Shown piece after piece: positions 11,690 to 23,170 of a stretch of DNA of 64,000 bases (the stretch's first letter is position 1; every line of letters starts with the position of its first letter). The DNA comes from Cherax quadricarinatus (Eukaryota > Arthropoda > Malacostraca > Decapoda > Parastacidae): positions 34,082,941 to 34,146,940 of the forward strand of contig NC_091325.1 of NCBI RefSeq assembly GCF_038502225.1, given 5' to 3'. The position numbers and the translations under genes were made by a program. The notes below the pieces were generated by a model that did not search any database, was not told where the DNA came from, and saw nothing but the letters and a program-made list of their open reading frames with translations.

Positions 11690-12178
11690 CCGAGCACAAA
11701 TCATAAACCCCAAAACACCCTCTCTCTCCCTCCCTATCAAACCCATCATAAATAAACATTCATGGTCTTCTTCTTCTTCTTCTTCTAGTTCTTATTTCAA
11801 GTCACAAACTATTATTTGTTATTTATAAACATATCACAACAAATAATACAAACATAATAAACAAACACAACAAACAAACAACTAACAACATTCACCAATA
11901 TTTACATATATAAACAACATTTACTTGCAGTCAGCACCAAAAACAATATACACATACACAACAAAGGGGGCCTGGGGTGGGGGTAACAAACTTCAACTTT
12001 CACCAACTTCCATCAACATTATTATTAACTTCTATCATCACTACACCACGTAAATCAACATTATAACATTATTATTAACACTTTAATATTAATATGCAGT
12101 CTGACACAAAACCTGTTTATCAATTAAGATGTTAGTAGCAATGTTAATATAAAAGACAAGGAAGTCGCTAAGTTTGGT
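11690..12178. other. A-rich non-coding stretch
   Basis: Apart from a short (TTC)n run near 11768-11786 I see no gene, RNA or element end. Confidence 0.5.
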
Positions 12179-12526
12179 CTGTGTTATCCTGGGTTAACAC
12201 TAATATTACTGCTATATATCACGCTATACACATGTTCTGTGTTATCCTGGGTTGTTAACACTAATATTACCGCTATATATCACGCTATACACATGTTCTG
12301 TGTTATCCTGGGTTGTTAACACTAATATTACTGCTATATATCACACTATACACATGTTCTGTGTTATCCTGGGTTGTTAACACTAATATTACCGCTATAT
12401 ATCACGCTATACACATGTTCTGTGTTATACTGGGTTGTTAACACTAATATTACTGCTATACATCACACTATACACATGTTCTGTGTTATCCGGGGTTGTT
12501 AACACTAATATTACTGCTATATATAG
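12179..12526. repeat. 61-bp tandem repeat, about 5.7 copies
   Basis: Units start TCTGTGTTATCCTGGGTTG at 12236, 12297, 12358, 12419 and 12480, a constant 61-bp period. The first unit (12179) is four bases shorter. Two marker positions alternate between copies 2 to 5: CCGC with CACGC, then CTGC with CACAC. The array therefore grew by duplicating a 122-bp dimer. Each unit carries a GTTATCCTGGG core similar to the motif found beside microsatellites elsewhere in the window. The last unit is cut by LINE sequence at about 12527. Confidence 0.93.
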
Positions 12527-13800
12527 AGGTTTATCATTAATGTGTGGGGATTATAAATTGTTTGCCAGGGTGTTAGGTAATAGATTGCGTAAAGTAATTG
12601 GGAAGGTTATAGAGGGGGGACAGATGGGTGTGCCAGGGAGAACAATGTTTAGTGGGCATGGGAGGATGAAAGGTTATATAGAGGAGCGGCGTAGGATGGA
12701 TGGTGGAGGTGTTCTTGCTTTGGATTGGAAGGTGGCTTATGATTGTGTAGAGAGAGAGACTTTATGGATGATTATGAGGAGGATTCGGTTCGGTGAGGAA
12801 TTTGTGCAGTGGGCGCGGAAACATTATATAGAGGTGCAGAAATACGAGTGCAAATAAATGGAAGGGTGGGGAAGATGGTTAGTAGTATGGGTAGGGGGCT
12901 GAGGCAACCATGCACCGAGTGGTTTGACTATACAACAGAGAGTCATTGTAGTTAATACACTCATTTATCATAAATTGTGGCACGTGGCTGTGGTGTCCCC
13001 ATTGATGGCGAAAGACGTGCCGCAAGTGCAAAGGAAAGTACTGAATTTTATATGGGGGTATGGTTGTCATTGGCTGAGGCAAACGGTTGTAATGACACTG
13101 CTGGCAAAGGGGGGTTTAGGTTTAATTCCTTTGGATAGCAGACTGAAGAGTATTGTTATCTGAGATTGGGTGGGGAACGTGGTGTGAGAGTGAGGGATGT
13201 GATGGAAAATGTGAGGCGGTGGTGGGGGGGAAGGGACCTAGAGGAGTATATGAGTATGTTGAGATACTTATTACAACAAGTAAGAAATCTGGAAAATGTA
13301 ACTGCGTGTGTTTTGGGGAGGTTGGTAACGTGTCAAGAGGTGTTGGAAGGGGAGACTGTTTTTCCATTATATAATTTGACACGAATCTGGGGAGACTTCA
13401 GTAACTTACGGGTGAAGTCAAGGGTGAGGGAAACTATGTATAGGTTTTTACATGGGATTTTGCCAGCCAACTAAAGTACAACTGTATCAGATGGGAATTT
13501 TGCAGTCTCAATGTTGTGTTTTTTTTTGGGGGGGGGGGGAGGAAACAGCATATTATGTGGTGTATTTCTGTGAGCATATCGAGAGGGCACATCTATGGTT
13601 TCGCAGAGTGTTGGATATGGTGGGTGGGAGTAGGTTAGTGGTATTAAGGGCACTGAGTTTGGATATAGAGGGAGTGGGAGATAGTGTGAGGAGGGCCCTA
13701 ATGTATTTAGTGGCAGATTATATCTATATATCGTGGGCGATGAGGGAGGTGGGGGGGGAGGAATGAACAAGGGCTTCAGCAGGACATTTCTATAAAACAA
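12527..13800 (+). pseudogene. L1-like LINE ORF2, decayed RT and zinc-binding tail
   Basis: Plus-strand frames cover parts of a LINE ORF2. 12527-12857 has RT motifs: GQMGVPGRTMFSGHG, then LALDWKVAYDCVERETLW with the first catalytic Asp. 12924-13163 matches the region after RT (KLWHVAVVSPL, NFIWGYGCHW, GGLGLIPLDSRLKS). 13166-13766 contains the terminal zf-RVT-type module: PxKVQLYQMG, then ETAYYVVYFCEH, which supplies the zinc ligands. The segment holding the second RT motif (FADD-type) is missing between 12857 and 12920, and a poly-G run near 13530 marks another frame break. It is 5'-truncated and inactive. Arrangement and motifs fit the L1/Tx1-like group; clade is inferred. Confidence 0.72.
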
Positions 13801-14850
13801 AGTGTATAATTGAGGTAGTGTATGGACGTAGATGGGCTATAGATTTTCCGGTATCATATAGAGGTATGACTGTGCTGTGAGAGGGTGTGAGAGGGTTGAG
13901 CGATTTAGTGTTTTAATGGCTGGGTGGACTGGTCTCTGTAAAATGGGGAGAGGGAAAAATGAATTACATGGATATAGAATATCATGATTATTAACCATTG
14001 TTTTCCTGAGAAGCGAGAGGGGGCTTATTAATTCGATTAGGGGCTGGCTATAATGTTGTATTATTAACCATAGTGTGTGAAAGAGCAAGTCTAAAAATTG
14101 CTCTGAAACATGTCAATAAACATCTAGAATTTGTTAAACATGACAATACGTGTTTAATAATATACATTCTTGGTATATGTAATACAAGTGTGTATTTCAA
14201 TATCCAGTGTACAGTTATCATATTAGTTGACATTGTTCACTATAGTAGTGTTATTATTTACATATTGTCATAAAGTATAATAGTTGTCAGTATTTTAAAA
14301 GTTCTTTGAATAGTTTTAAGATGTTGTGGAGTCTATATTTCATGTCAGCTCATAGATAAACGTTTAAGTGTATTGCGAATATGTAATTTCATTTTTTTCT
14401 GTGGAGGACCTGCTAAGGCTTATTTTATTTATTAATGCATTGCAATGTTTTAAGCTAAAAATGAGAATGTATGGAGTATATAAAACAGTTAAAGTACATG
14501 TTCACCATTGTGGTTTAGCACAAATTTTTGAGTATAATAATAACAATAACGTAAATGTTGGGGGGGGGGGGGAGTCACTAGTATTGTAAGTGCTTTGTGT
14601 CATTTTACATTATGAAAAAAAAAAAACAGTAATGGAAGCACTGTATATTTTGCAGTAGTGTGTTAGTTATGTAATTAGGTGTATATCAGAATCATTATAA
14701 ATAGTGTTACTGAGTGGACCGGAACAGAGTCACTGATAATGCCTCTTTTTATATATATTTATATCACATTTATATACGTAACTATCTATGTATATTGTAT
14801 GAACTGCTTTAAATAAAATATAAACAAATTTAAATTAGCCTACCTGAAAG
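13801..14850. other. AT-rich stretch after the LINE, no gene
   Basis: Probably LINE 3' flank or untranslated region: AT-rich, ending near AATAAAATATAAAC at about 14810-14826. Poly-G (about 14562) and poly-A (about 14616) runs occur. No frame has recognisable content. Confidence 0.4.
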
Positions 14851-15244
14851 TTCATCGGCAAAAATCAAACATTTACGCTAGCTACTTTGACCTCAATTTC
14901 AAGGTACTTTTTGTCATGAAAGCAATCACAATTATGTCTATTTCTGTAATATATCTTCCATTCTATCAAATGAGATGAGACCAAAAGAGCGAGAATACCA
15001 ACATAAGAACCATACAAAAATAGACCGCAAAGAGGCGGCTAATGGCTCAAAATTGAACTCTCTTATTTATCATACGTCTTCTTTATTTTCGTTGTAGGGT
15101 AAGAAGTATCTTCCCATCATACATTAACAAGGTTTCAATAAGACAGCCCAACAAACAACTGAGAGAATAGAATTATTTACCAAAAATCATATATGGCAAG
15201 CCCTCCTCCTACCTAGGCACTGGAAATAAGTCATTTTGACGTTT
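14851..15244. other. Unassigned sequence
   Basis: No coding frame or RNA gene was recognised. The stretch 14980-15060 resembles dispersed non-coding repeats by its lack of coding bias, but I cannot name it. Confidence 0.35.
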
Positions 15245-15344
15245 TTGGGTTATCCTAGGTTCTCTATACATACACTGCTATCTATCATACTCTATGTAAC
15301 TGTATTTGTGTATAACGGAATAAACTTATTTACTTCTAGTCTGT

Positions 15345-15445
15345 CGACTGAATACAAGAAATCACCCATTCACTTATTTCAAATACCCAATATAGTGGTC
15401 AGAAATTGGCAATTTGGCCAATTTCACACAAATTTCAACAATGCC
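15345..15445. repeat. Direct repeat, left copy
   Basis: This copy shares ATTTCAAATACCCAATA and TTTGGCCAATTTCAC with 16149-16255, about 800 bp away. The pair brackets Tigger remnants and an apparent element end at 15855. The core motif GGGTTATCCTAGGT lies just upstream at 15247-15260. Confidence 0.65.
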
Positions 15446-15489
15446 AATTTCAAAAGAGGGTACAGAATAAATAATGCAGAGGAGGGGAG

Positions 15490-15860
15490 AGTGTGGATGG
15501 TGTTAGTGTTTAGAAGGGGAATCCCCTTCCATTAGGTAGGACTTGAGGTGTCAAGTCCTTTTCCGGGGTTACTTCCCTTCTTCTTTTAATGCCGCTAGGA
15601 CCAGCTTCAGAGTCACTGGCCTCTGTCGCACAACATATCTGTCCATAGAGGCCTGTACCTCCCGTTGCTTTATGACATTCCTAAAGTGTTTCACAACATT
15701 GTCAGTGTATGTCACAATTAAACAATTGTTCAGGTTTCAATTCTTCACTGTCCCTATGTACTCCTTGAATTCCTGCACATATTTTTCAGCTGCTTTTTGG
15801 TCCAAACTGGCAGCATCCCCATGCCTTATCACAATATATATGCCACTACGATTCTTAACC
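15490..15860 (-). pseudogene. Tigger (pogo-type) transposase fragments
   Basis: Read on the minus strand, 15860-15737 encodes NRSGIYIVIRHGDAASLDQK, which is the segment just before the DDE domain in Tigger transposases. 15720-15490 parallels the C-terminal coding region seen at 22250-22480 (shared nucleotide text around CCTTTTCCGGGGTTACTT and ATATCTGTCCATAGAGG). The catalytic domain between them is deleted. Pogo-type transposases are cut-and-paste DDE enzymes inserting at TA. Inactive. Confidence 0.6.
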
Positions 15861-16148
15861 CCTTGACTGTCGCAACCCCCAATCCTGAGGTGTCTCCTGG
15901 TGTCACAAAATTTAAAAAAAACGCACATAATTTTCTCTTATGATAGAGAAGCTTTTCCCGATTGTAATGACACCAAAAAAACGAAATTTGATGGAAAAAC
16001 TGACGGAATTATGCTATCGCGAAGTTGGCGACCTCGGCGATATTTACAAATCAGCAATTTTGGCCACTTTGAGCCCTATTTTCGGCTAATTCCATTGCTC
16101 CAGTCTACCAAAATCATAGCTAATTCTTTATAACTCCATTTTTTTCTA
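15855..16148. mobile_element. Possible piggyBac-like element end
   Basis: TTAACCCCTTGACTGTCGC begins at 15855. TTAA plus CCC is the form of a piggyBac terminus at its target site, and similar starts recur in decapod genomes from memory. No transposase frame and no opposite terminus were found, so this could be chance. Confidence 0.3.
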
Positions 16149-16255
16149 TCGATTCAGTACAAGAAACTGCCTATTTACAAATTTCAAATACCCAATAATG
16201 TAGTCAGAAATTTGCAGTTTGGCCAATTTCACGAAAATTAAAAAATCGGACAATG
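16149..16255. repeat. Direct repeat, right copy
   Basis: Second copy of the repeat at 15345-15445, with scattered differences and a small deletion. Gypsy-like gag sequence starts right after it. Confidence 0.65.
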
Positions 16256-17895
16256 CAATCCCTGTTGACCTCAGAGAATATTTGGAGGACAAAAAACCAG
16301 ACAATCTTTCAGAAGCACTGGATCTACGTTGGCTCGCAGGGAATTGGTAAGTAAAAACATTCATGCTCTTTCTGAAAATTTCACCATTCGTTCTAAACCA
16401 TATTCCAAGTCATATGGTCAAAAATGTTAATTGGGACAAGAATTTTCAGGGACAAAGACAAATGAAGGCTGAGGCAACCCTCTAAAATAGAAGGAAAAGG
16501 TAAGTCAGATGGAGCTCAAAGTTTACCTAGACAATCAGATAATGTTTCAGGTCCTTGGGTAAACAGTACCAGTCCTACACCAAATGGTAAAAATAACTTT
16601 AATAGTTTTATCTGTTACTATTGTAACAAAACTGGACACACAAGTTTTCCTGGTGAAGACGGCGAGATCAGGAAAGGGAGGAACCATCCCAGACGACCCT
16701 AACTGCAGAGATACATCCAGTTGCCTGCATTAGATCTTCAAGGCAAGGTGAGTAGGAACCTTTGGATCTAGACCCCCGGGATGTGTATATTTTCTAGTTC
16801 GTCCACAGTTGGTTTGCAAAAGGATGTAGGCAGAGTTGAGAACATATTGTCATTGAGAGATGGATGTAGCACCTACTCCTTGCTACATGCTAGAGTGCTG
16901 CCAGTGTCTAAGGATACCTATACTGGGGTATATATATTGTTGAAGGGTATTACGGGTTCAACCATAAGGACACCTGTACACAAATTAGGGGTAGAATCTG
17001 CATACCAAGTTGGCTATCTCCCTGTAGGTATTTCAGATGAAATTCCATTCGAAGGGGTCGACCTTTTATTAGGGAATAATGTTATGGGCCTGTTAGATAG
17101 TGAGAGTTGGCTCAGCCAGCCACCTTGGAACTCTATAAAAGTTTGGGATGTCAGTAATATGAAAAAGTTGAAACTCCATGAAGAAATTGTTAGGGAAGCT
17201 GAGGAAGAAGTGAAATTCTTCCAACACCAGTTTGTAGTGCTTAGTCAGAGTCAATGGCCATTCCCTTGCTTCATGGTTCCCAAATTAGATGGCACCCTGG
17301 GCATAAACACTGACTACCACAAAGTACATTTAACAACTAAGGTTTACAGGATTAGAAAGATTGATACTTATGTGGTAAGAGATGCAAATATTTTAAATAA
17401 ACTAAAACATGGGGGGGGGCAGGAACATGTGATTTCCATGGCCTGTGTTCCAGTACCATTTTCATGTATGTAATGCAAATTGTGTTCATTGTGTGCTTAA
17501 AATTTGTGTGAAATGGAACATGAAGGGGTTTGTGTAAACTTGATGCACACAACCTGGGTGCAAAGAGATGTCTTTGGTGTTTGTTTTTGTACTGCCAGAA
17601 GTTGCAGAATTGTTACTATCAATGAACAACCTTCTAAGTTTAAATGTCAACATTTTACCACACGAAAGAAAATTTTCATTTTGGGGCTGGCTATTCAATT
17701 TTTTATGTCTCAGGATCTCTTCATCTTGTTAAAATGGGCTTTGTTCCTACAGCCTTTTAATTTGGAAGTTAAATATATAAAAGGCTCAGAGAATGTGGTT
17801 GCTAATGCTCTCTCTAGATGTTTCATGCAGATACATGGTGCGTACTTTGTACATAATGTTCATCATGTGCTGACTTTGTTGTTTTTGCAGTGGTG
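16256..17895 (+). pseudogene. Degenerate Gypsy retrotransposon (gag, protease, RT start, RNase H tail)
   Basis: The order gag to pol is recognisable. 16256-16360 reads as gag (LREYLEDKKPDNLSEALDL). A CCHC knuckle (CYYCNKTGH) lies at about 16610-16640. The frame 16781-17430 holds a retropepsin-like region (FEGVDLLLGNN) and then the beginning of RT: WPFPCFMVPKLDG and a DYHKVHL segment. A poly-G run at 17410-17418 ends it. The RT palm, including the YxDD box, is absent. 17735-17825 is the end of the RNase H region (FNLEVKYIKGSENVVANALS, Asp replaced by Asn). No integrase and no LTR pair were seen. It is a different lineage from the Gypsy at 26-33 kb. Confidence 0.65.
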
Positions 17896-17960
17896 AAACT
17901 CTCGGCGACCCTGAGTAATCTCTACCAGCCATCTGACTGTGAAGGAGTCGAGTCGAGTCG

Positions 17961-18087
17961 ACTTACTGACTTACTGACTTACTGACTTACTGACTTACTG
18001 ACTTACTGACTTACTGACTTACTGACTTACTGACTTACTGACTTACTGACTTGACTGACTTACTGACTTGACTGACTTGACTGACTA
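17961..18087. repeat. (ACTTACTG)n octamer repeat
   Basis: An eight-base unit repeats about 12 times, then degenerates to TTGACTGAC. A GAGTC run (CGAGTCGAGTCGAC) directly precedes it. Confidence 0.93.
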
Positions 18088-18640
18088 TCTGAATGACTTA
18101 AAGTGAGACACTCAAGTACAACCATCAACTTCAGTACCATTACCCCTACCATCCACCTCAGCCCAGTAGGGCTACACAATAACTCTAACTCTTCACAATC
18201 ATCCACAAACAAGCACCCTCAGTGAAAGGTAAGAAATACTACTATTTCTGTTACATTTGTAGTCTTAACCAGTAAAAACAACATAATACATCACAACAGT
18301 GAACTGCAATTCCATATTCACTTTTATGGATATGGAGGCCTAAAAAAATAGTTGTTTGGCTTTTTTTTTAAAGCTCCCAGGAATATAACCTTAATTTTCC
18401 TACAAGTTCTTCAGTTCGTCTTAGACGGTTTCACCTGACACGTCATTTTCAGGAACGTAACTTCCGTGTTAAATGACAGTCTACTGTAGATGTATTAACG
18501 AAAATGTCTGTATTAAACTAAAATATGACAATGTGCCCAAGACTGATTATATTACACATCGCATAGAAACATTGCATGTTTTTTTATGTACTATGTAATG
18601 TGTTATATAATCTTGAAGAAAATTTCGTAGTTGGATTAAT
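18088..18640. other. Unassigned AT-rich stretch
   Basis: No frame or RNA gene was recognised. It may include LTR or untranslated remnants of the Gypsy fragment, but nothing confirms that. Confidence 0.35.
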
Positions 18641-18776
18641 GAGTGATTTATTACACGTCCAATATGGTCGATCACTGAAATAACGGCCAATAAGTGGGAT
18701 AAAATTCCTATCAAAAAAGTGGGCGAACTAATTTGGCCGATATCTGGAACAGCCAATAACTGAGGGTTCACTGTAA
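18641..18776. mobile_element. Right end of a Tigger/pogo-type MITE
   Basis: The sequence ends ATAACTGAGGGTTCACTGTA. Read in reverse it is TACAGTGAACCCTCAG, the form of a pogo-type terminal repeat with its TA target. The matching left end was not found, so the element is truncated. Confidence 0.45.
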
Positions 18777-19131
18777 AGGATGGTTTGATAAATTTAGGGG
18801 ACTGTTCTCCCTGCACAACCTGAAGATGAGTGTAGAATCAGGTTTGGCAGATCACATTTCAGCAGCTGCATTCCCTGGTGCTTTGAAAAAAATCATTGAT
18901 GAGAAGGAATACAGGCCTGAGCAGGTGTGGAATATGGATGAAACAGCCCTGTATTGGAAGAAGATGCCTGTCAGGACCTTCATCGCCAAGGAGGAGAAGA
19001 GTGCACCAGGGTTCGAGGTTGCGAAAGACCGATACACACTAATGTTATGTGTTAATGCTGTTGGCCACATGGTAAAGCCAGGCTTTATTTATAAAGCTCG
19101 CAAGCCCACAGCCATCACTTTATGTGAATGA
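18777..19131 (+). pseudogene. Tigger transposase DDE fragment
   Basis: The frame 18826-19131 has WNMDETALYWKKMP, the conserved stretch around the first catalytic Asp of the pogo/Tigger DDE domain, and EEKSAPGFEVAKDRYTLMLC. The preceding 45 bases encode GWFDKF in another frame, as expected of the end of the DNA-binding domain. Only about 100 codons remain; the second Asp and the third acidic residue are missing. Confidence 0.82.
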
Positions 19132-19149
19132 TTCACTATAGCTTATGCA

Positions 19150-20030
19150 GGCACTGATTGTCGCCTGGTAGTGGCTTTCTTTCAGGATGCAATTGACCAT
19201 GTATCCTATTGGGCCACTTTTCATGGATTTAAATTTTCAAGTGTGAAAACCCATTTCATTATCTTTATTAGACATCCTGTTGTCCCAGATATTTTATTGT
19301 ATTTACACAGTTCAGGTATCCCAAAATGTGATACAGTCAAGTTTCTTGGCCTTCTATTCAAATGCCAGTTCACATGATGGAAACCTCTCATTTCTTCTTT
19401 GAAGGCAGCTTGCCATGGTCAGCTGAATCTCCTTAAAATTCTTGTGCATCGTTCATGGGAAGAAGATTGCCACTCTCTCCTCCATTTGCATTCCACCCTA
19501 GTCTTATCCAAGCTCTTAGCCGATTGTTGTGATACTCATTGCCTTCATTACTTTATATGCTCTCATGAACTTTGTGTTCCTTCTACTTATAGGTTGGTCT
19601 CAGACATTAGTAGAAGTTTGTTATTTGTTTGGTGCCCCTGCTTATTCCGAATGTTTTCTGTTCATCTTCAGTCGGGTCTTGTCTCCAGTTGCCTCCCTTG
19701 TATGCTCATGTAGCATTTGTCTTTTCCCTTTTCCCTTTTTCCTTGGGAGGTTCTGACTGTTCATGTCTGGTCTCCCCTACTGCTCTGCACCAAAGCTCTC
19801 CTACCTTTGGCTGCTTCTCACTCTCTTTTTTTTATTACTTCTGGTCATATGCTCACACCGTCACTGTTAATAGAGATGGTTTTAAATCTTCTGGTGTTGG
19901 GTTCGAAACAGTGTTGTCCGAGGTCATTTGTTCGACTCAGCTAGTATTTTTACTGCCTAGTTGTATGCCAGCCATCCTCAAAGCACTTCTCCGTATTACA
20001 TGTATGTCTCCTTCGGCGGCAGCGGCAGCA
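19150..20030 (+). pseudogene. I-superfamily LINE ORF2 fragment (RT end to RNase H)
   Basis: The frames FKFSSVKTHFIIF...VKFLGLLFKCQ, then GWSQTLVEVCYLFGAP, then a TVNRDGFKSSG RNase H start match, in order, about 59915-60900 of the LINE at 52.6-61.6 kb. Frameshifts and substitutions are frequent, so it is an older copy of the same family. It is truncated on both sides by the Tigger piece and by a GGCAGC-rich stretch at 20015-20035. Confidence 0.7.
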
Positions 20031-20099
20031 GAGACAGCAAACTCTGTAATTTTTCTCACCTACAGAGCCCATCAAAACTTCTATGATGGCCTAATTGCA

Positions 20100-21350
20100 A
20101 TTGTAACTGCTCTAACATATGTACAACCCAGCATGACCCAAGATAAACAACAATGTTATCTACAAACCAAAAACTTACCGATTGAAGCGAAGACTGCTCC
20201 ACAAACTCCAAGCACAGCCCTGCTGCCAGACGACTACCTTCTCCAAGCTCTTAACTAATTTAATTTGTTCATCTAACCACAGCAACTCCTGTACTAATAT
20301 GACACCAACTCATAGAAGAAGCAGCACTAAGAACAGCAAGGCAGCACCTAGAAACCGACTATTCCATAAGACAACCCAGCAGAATGCCGGTGCCCCATCC
20401 ACCCCCCTCCCTCACCACCCAGAGCGATGCATTACCAACAACAAATGTGCCCGACTCCCCCTAACCCACAAACCAAGGCGACTCGACTACAACAACACCA
20501 ATCGTGACTGACTCCCTCTCTACATATACTACCTTCATAAAATTTAACTCATCTGATATGCTCCCAGGTATCACTAATGATCCTGACACTAAAGAATTAC
20601 ATCACCACCCTAATGGCGGATAACTTGAATCTTCGTGCTGAAAATATGTCTCTTCGTGCAACAATAACAAACCATGAATCTAAGTTACTTCATCTTGAGA
20701 ATAAGATGAACAGCCTTGAACAACAGCTAACATCAACTGGCACGACTGATTTTGGCAAGACCCTCCAATCAGTCATAGCCAGTCACACAGATCAAATAGC
20801 TTCCCTAAACACGAAGATTGAAGATGCCGTCAAGGACTGGTAAATGAACGTGGATACCCAACTGAACAATTATTTTGCTTACCAAGACGATAAGGCACAG
20901 CAAGATAAGCTAGCCAATGCAGTAATGATTAACAGTCCACTCTTTCATAGTGAATTAAACCATACCAACTGCAAAGCTACAACTCTCCAGATCTTACGCG
21001 ACCACCACCTACAGGTTGATGTGACATTGTAGGAAATAAAAGAATCATGGTTACTAGGGAACCAAGGGAGTGAAAGTGTTATGCTCAGATTTCACACACA
21101 ACACAGAAAAAAAGACCTAATAAGTTCATTTATTAAAGCAAAAAAAGATATATACATAAATGTCTCACAAGAAAACGACAGAACCTCCTGTACAGAGTGA
21201 GAAAACTAAAACGTGAGAATAATGATAAAATTCACCAGTGCTTTGTACGTGATGGACAAATTATAGTAAGAAAAACAGATGTAGGCCATGTGTACTATAT
21301 TACAAATGAAAATGACTAGCAAACTTCCTTCATGATGCAGACATTGCAGA
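20100..21350 (+). pseudogene. LINE ORF1 with coiled coil and FP-like C-terminus
   Basis: 20577-20843 encodes a regular coiled coil (ITTLMADNLNLRAENMSLRA, then LLHLENKMNSLEQQL). 20844-21032 continues in frame after a TAA. 21120-21320 reads, with frameshifts, IHQCFVRDGQIIVRKTDVG, like the C-terminal domain of baculovirus FP-like LINE ORF1 proteins. Such ORF1 proteins bind RNA and multimerise through the coiled coil. The N-terminal part (20130-20520) is proline- and asparagine-rich and broken. It is the ORF1 of the LINE whose endonuclease appears at 23.6-24.9 kb. Multiple stops make it inactive. The FP-like match is from memory. Confidence 0.6.
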
Positions 21351-21557
21351 ATCTGACTGATATTAGTGACCAAATCATTGTACTATATTAGTGTATGTTA
21401 TTATGCCATTATTGAACTAATCCTTGTACTATCACCTGCTGGATAGTATTTACTACCTCATTATCCCATGTGTCCCACACAGTTCCTTGTGTGACCCAAA
21501 TTGTGTTATCTTCCCAGATTTCCCATTCACAATTTATTACTTGTTAATAATATACTT

Positions 21558-21705
21558 CTAGGTAGTAGGTTGGTGGACAGCAACTGCCCAGGGAGGTATC
21601 ACCATCCTGCCAAGTGAGTGTAAAATGAAAGCCTGTAATTGTTTTACTTGATCATAGGATTCCTGGTGTCTTTTTTCTGTTTCATAAACATCCAAGATTT
21701 TCCCT
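21558..21705 (+). mobile_element. RTE LINE 5'UTR fragment
   Basis: It starts GGTAGTAGGTTGGTGGACAG and continues AAAATGAAAGCCTGTAATTG to the CATAAACATCCAAGATTT region. The same order appears at 24043-24388. It is the 5' untranslated part of the RTE family in this window without any ORF. Confidence 0.65.
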
Positions 21706-21969
21706 TTGCTCCCAAACAACAAACTAGTGTATGTTCCTACTACACTACTGTGCAATTCCTTGTACCATCTTCCACTAGCTAGTATCAACTACCTCAAATA
21801 ATATTTCTTTAGTGATATTAATTGCTCAAACTTTACACTAACTATAAGGCCAATCCTACTCTCAGATTAATTTCATATCATAGTGTCAATTTATCTAAAG
21901 GTTGTTTTACCACTATTTAATTTAGTCCCTTTTTACATTTCTCCTGAAATAATTCTCTATATACCAATA

Positions 21970-23170
21970 CAGTGGACCCCCGGTTCACATTATTAATCCG
22001 TTTCTGAGAGCTCATCGTAAAGCAAAATTATCGGAAAGCGAATCAATTTTCCCCATAAGAAATAATGGAAATCAAATTAATCCGTGCAAGAAAGACACCC
22101 AAAAGTATGAAAAAAAAAAACTTTTACCAAATGAAATATTAAGTTTAATGCAATAGAATAATTACAATAACAATAATAACAATAGAATAATCACAATAGA
22201 ATAATTGACACTTACCTTTAATGAAGATCTGGTGATGATTGATGGGATGGGAGGAGGGGAGAATGTCGAAGTTTTTAATGTTTAGAAGGGGAATCCCCCT
22301 CCATTAAGGCTTGAGGTAGCAAGTCCTTTTCCGGGGTTACTTCTCTTCTTCTTTTAACGCCACTAGGACCAGCTTGAGAGTCACTCGACTTCTGTCACAC
22401 AACATATCTGTCCATAGAGGCCTGTACCTCTCATTCCTTTATGACTTTCCTAAAGTGGTTCACAACATTGTCAGTGTAATAGTCACCAGCACGGCTTGCA
22501 ATAGCTGTGTTAGGGTGATTTTCATCCATAAAGGTTTGCAGTTCAAACCACTATGCACACATTTCCTTAATTTTTGAAGTAGGCACAATGCATTCCACAA
22601 CTGGCATAGGCTTCTCAGGGTTAGCACCAAACCCTTCAAAATCTTTCTTAATTTCCATACTAATTCTCACCCTTTTTACCACAGGGTTGGCACTAGAAGC
22701 TTTCTTGGGGCCCATGGTGACTTATTTTGCAGAAACAAGCACCAAAAACAGTGATAATATGGATAATATGGAATGTACCGAATGTATCCTTAGATACGCG
22801 CACACTGGCTGGCTTGTAAACACTGGCACACACGGGGCAGTCCAGGCCCCACACGTGGACACGTCTCGTACGAATTGTATCGCATACCGGGTTTTGTAAC
22901 GGGAACCGAGGCAAATTTTTTGCGATATAATGCTTCAGATACCGGATTTATCGGATACCGATGGGAGGAGGGGTGTTAATGTTGCAGTTTAAAAACTGTA
23001 GTGTAAAGCACCCTTCTGGCAAGACAGTGATGGAGTGAATGATGGTGAAAGTTTTTTCTTTTTCGGGCCACCCTGCCTTGGTGGGAATCGGCCAGTGTGA
23101 TAATAATAAAAAAAAAAAAAGATACCGGATTTATCGGATACCGATGACTTCGTGAACCGGGGGTCCAATG
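21970..23170 (-). mobile_element. Nonautonomous Tigger element with TIRs
   Basis: Terminal inverted repeats of 19 bp (CAGTGGACCCCCGGTTCAC at 21970-21988 and its complement at 23152-23170) differ at one base, and each is flanked by TA, the pogo target. On the minus strand, a start MGPKKASSANPVVKR (about 22716) is joined directly to the C-terminal part of a Tigger transposase ending near 22275. The DNA-binding and DDE domains are deleted, and three TGA or TAG stops (probable C-to-T changes) break the rest. Mobilisation would need a full-length Tigger. A LINE 3' end sits inside it at 22964-23120. Confidence 0.88.
22964..23120 (+). mobile_element. 5'-truncated RTE LINE 3' end with 26-bp TSD
   Basis: The 157-bp segment from GGAGGAGGGGTGTTAATG to the TAATAATAA tail matches the 3' end of the RTE LINE at 32577-32740. 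It is flanked by a perfect 26-bp direct repeat (22938-22963 and 23121-23146, starting GATACCGG), the target-site duplication. The insertion therefore happened after the Tigger element was in place. Confidence 0.92.
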
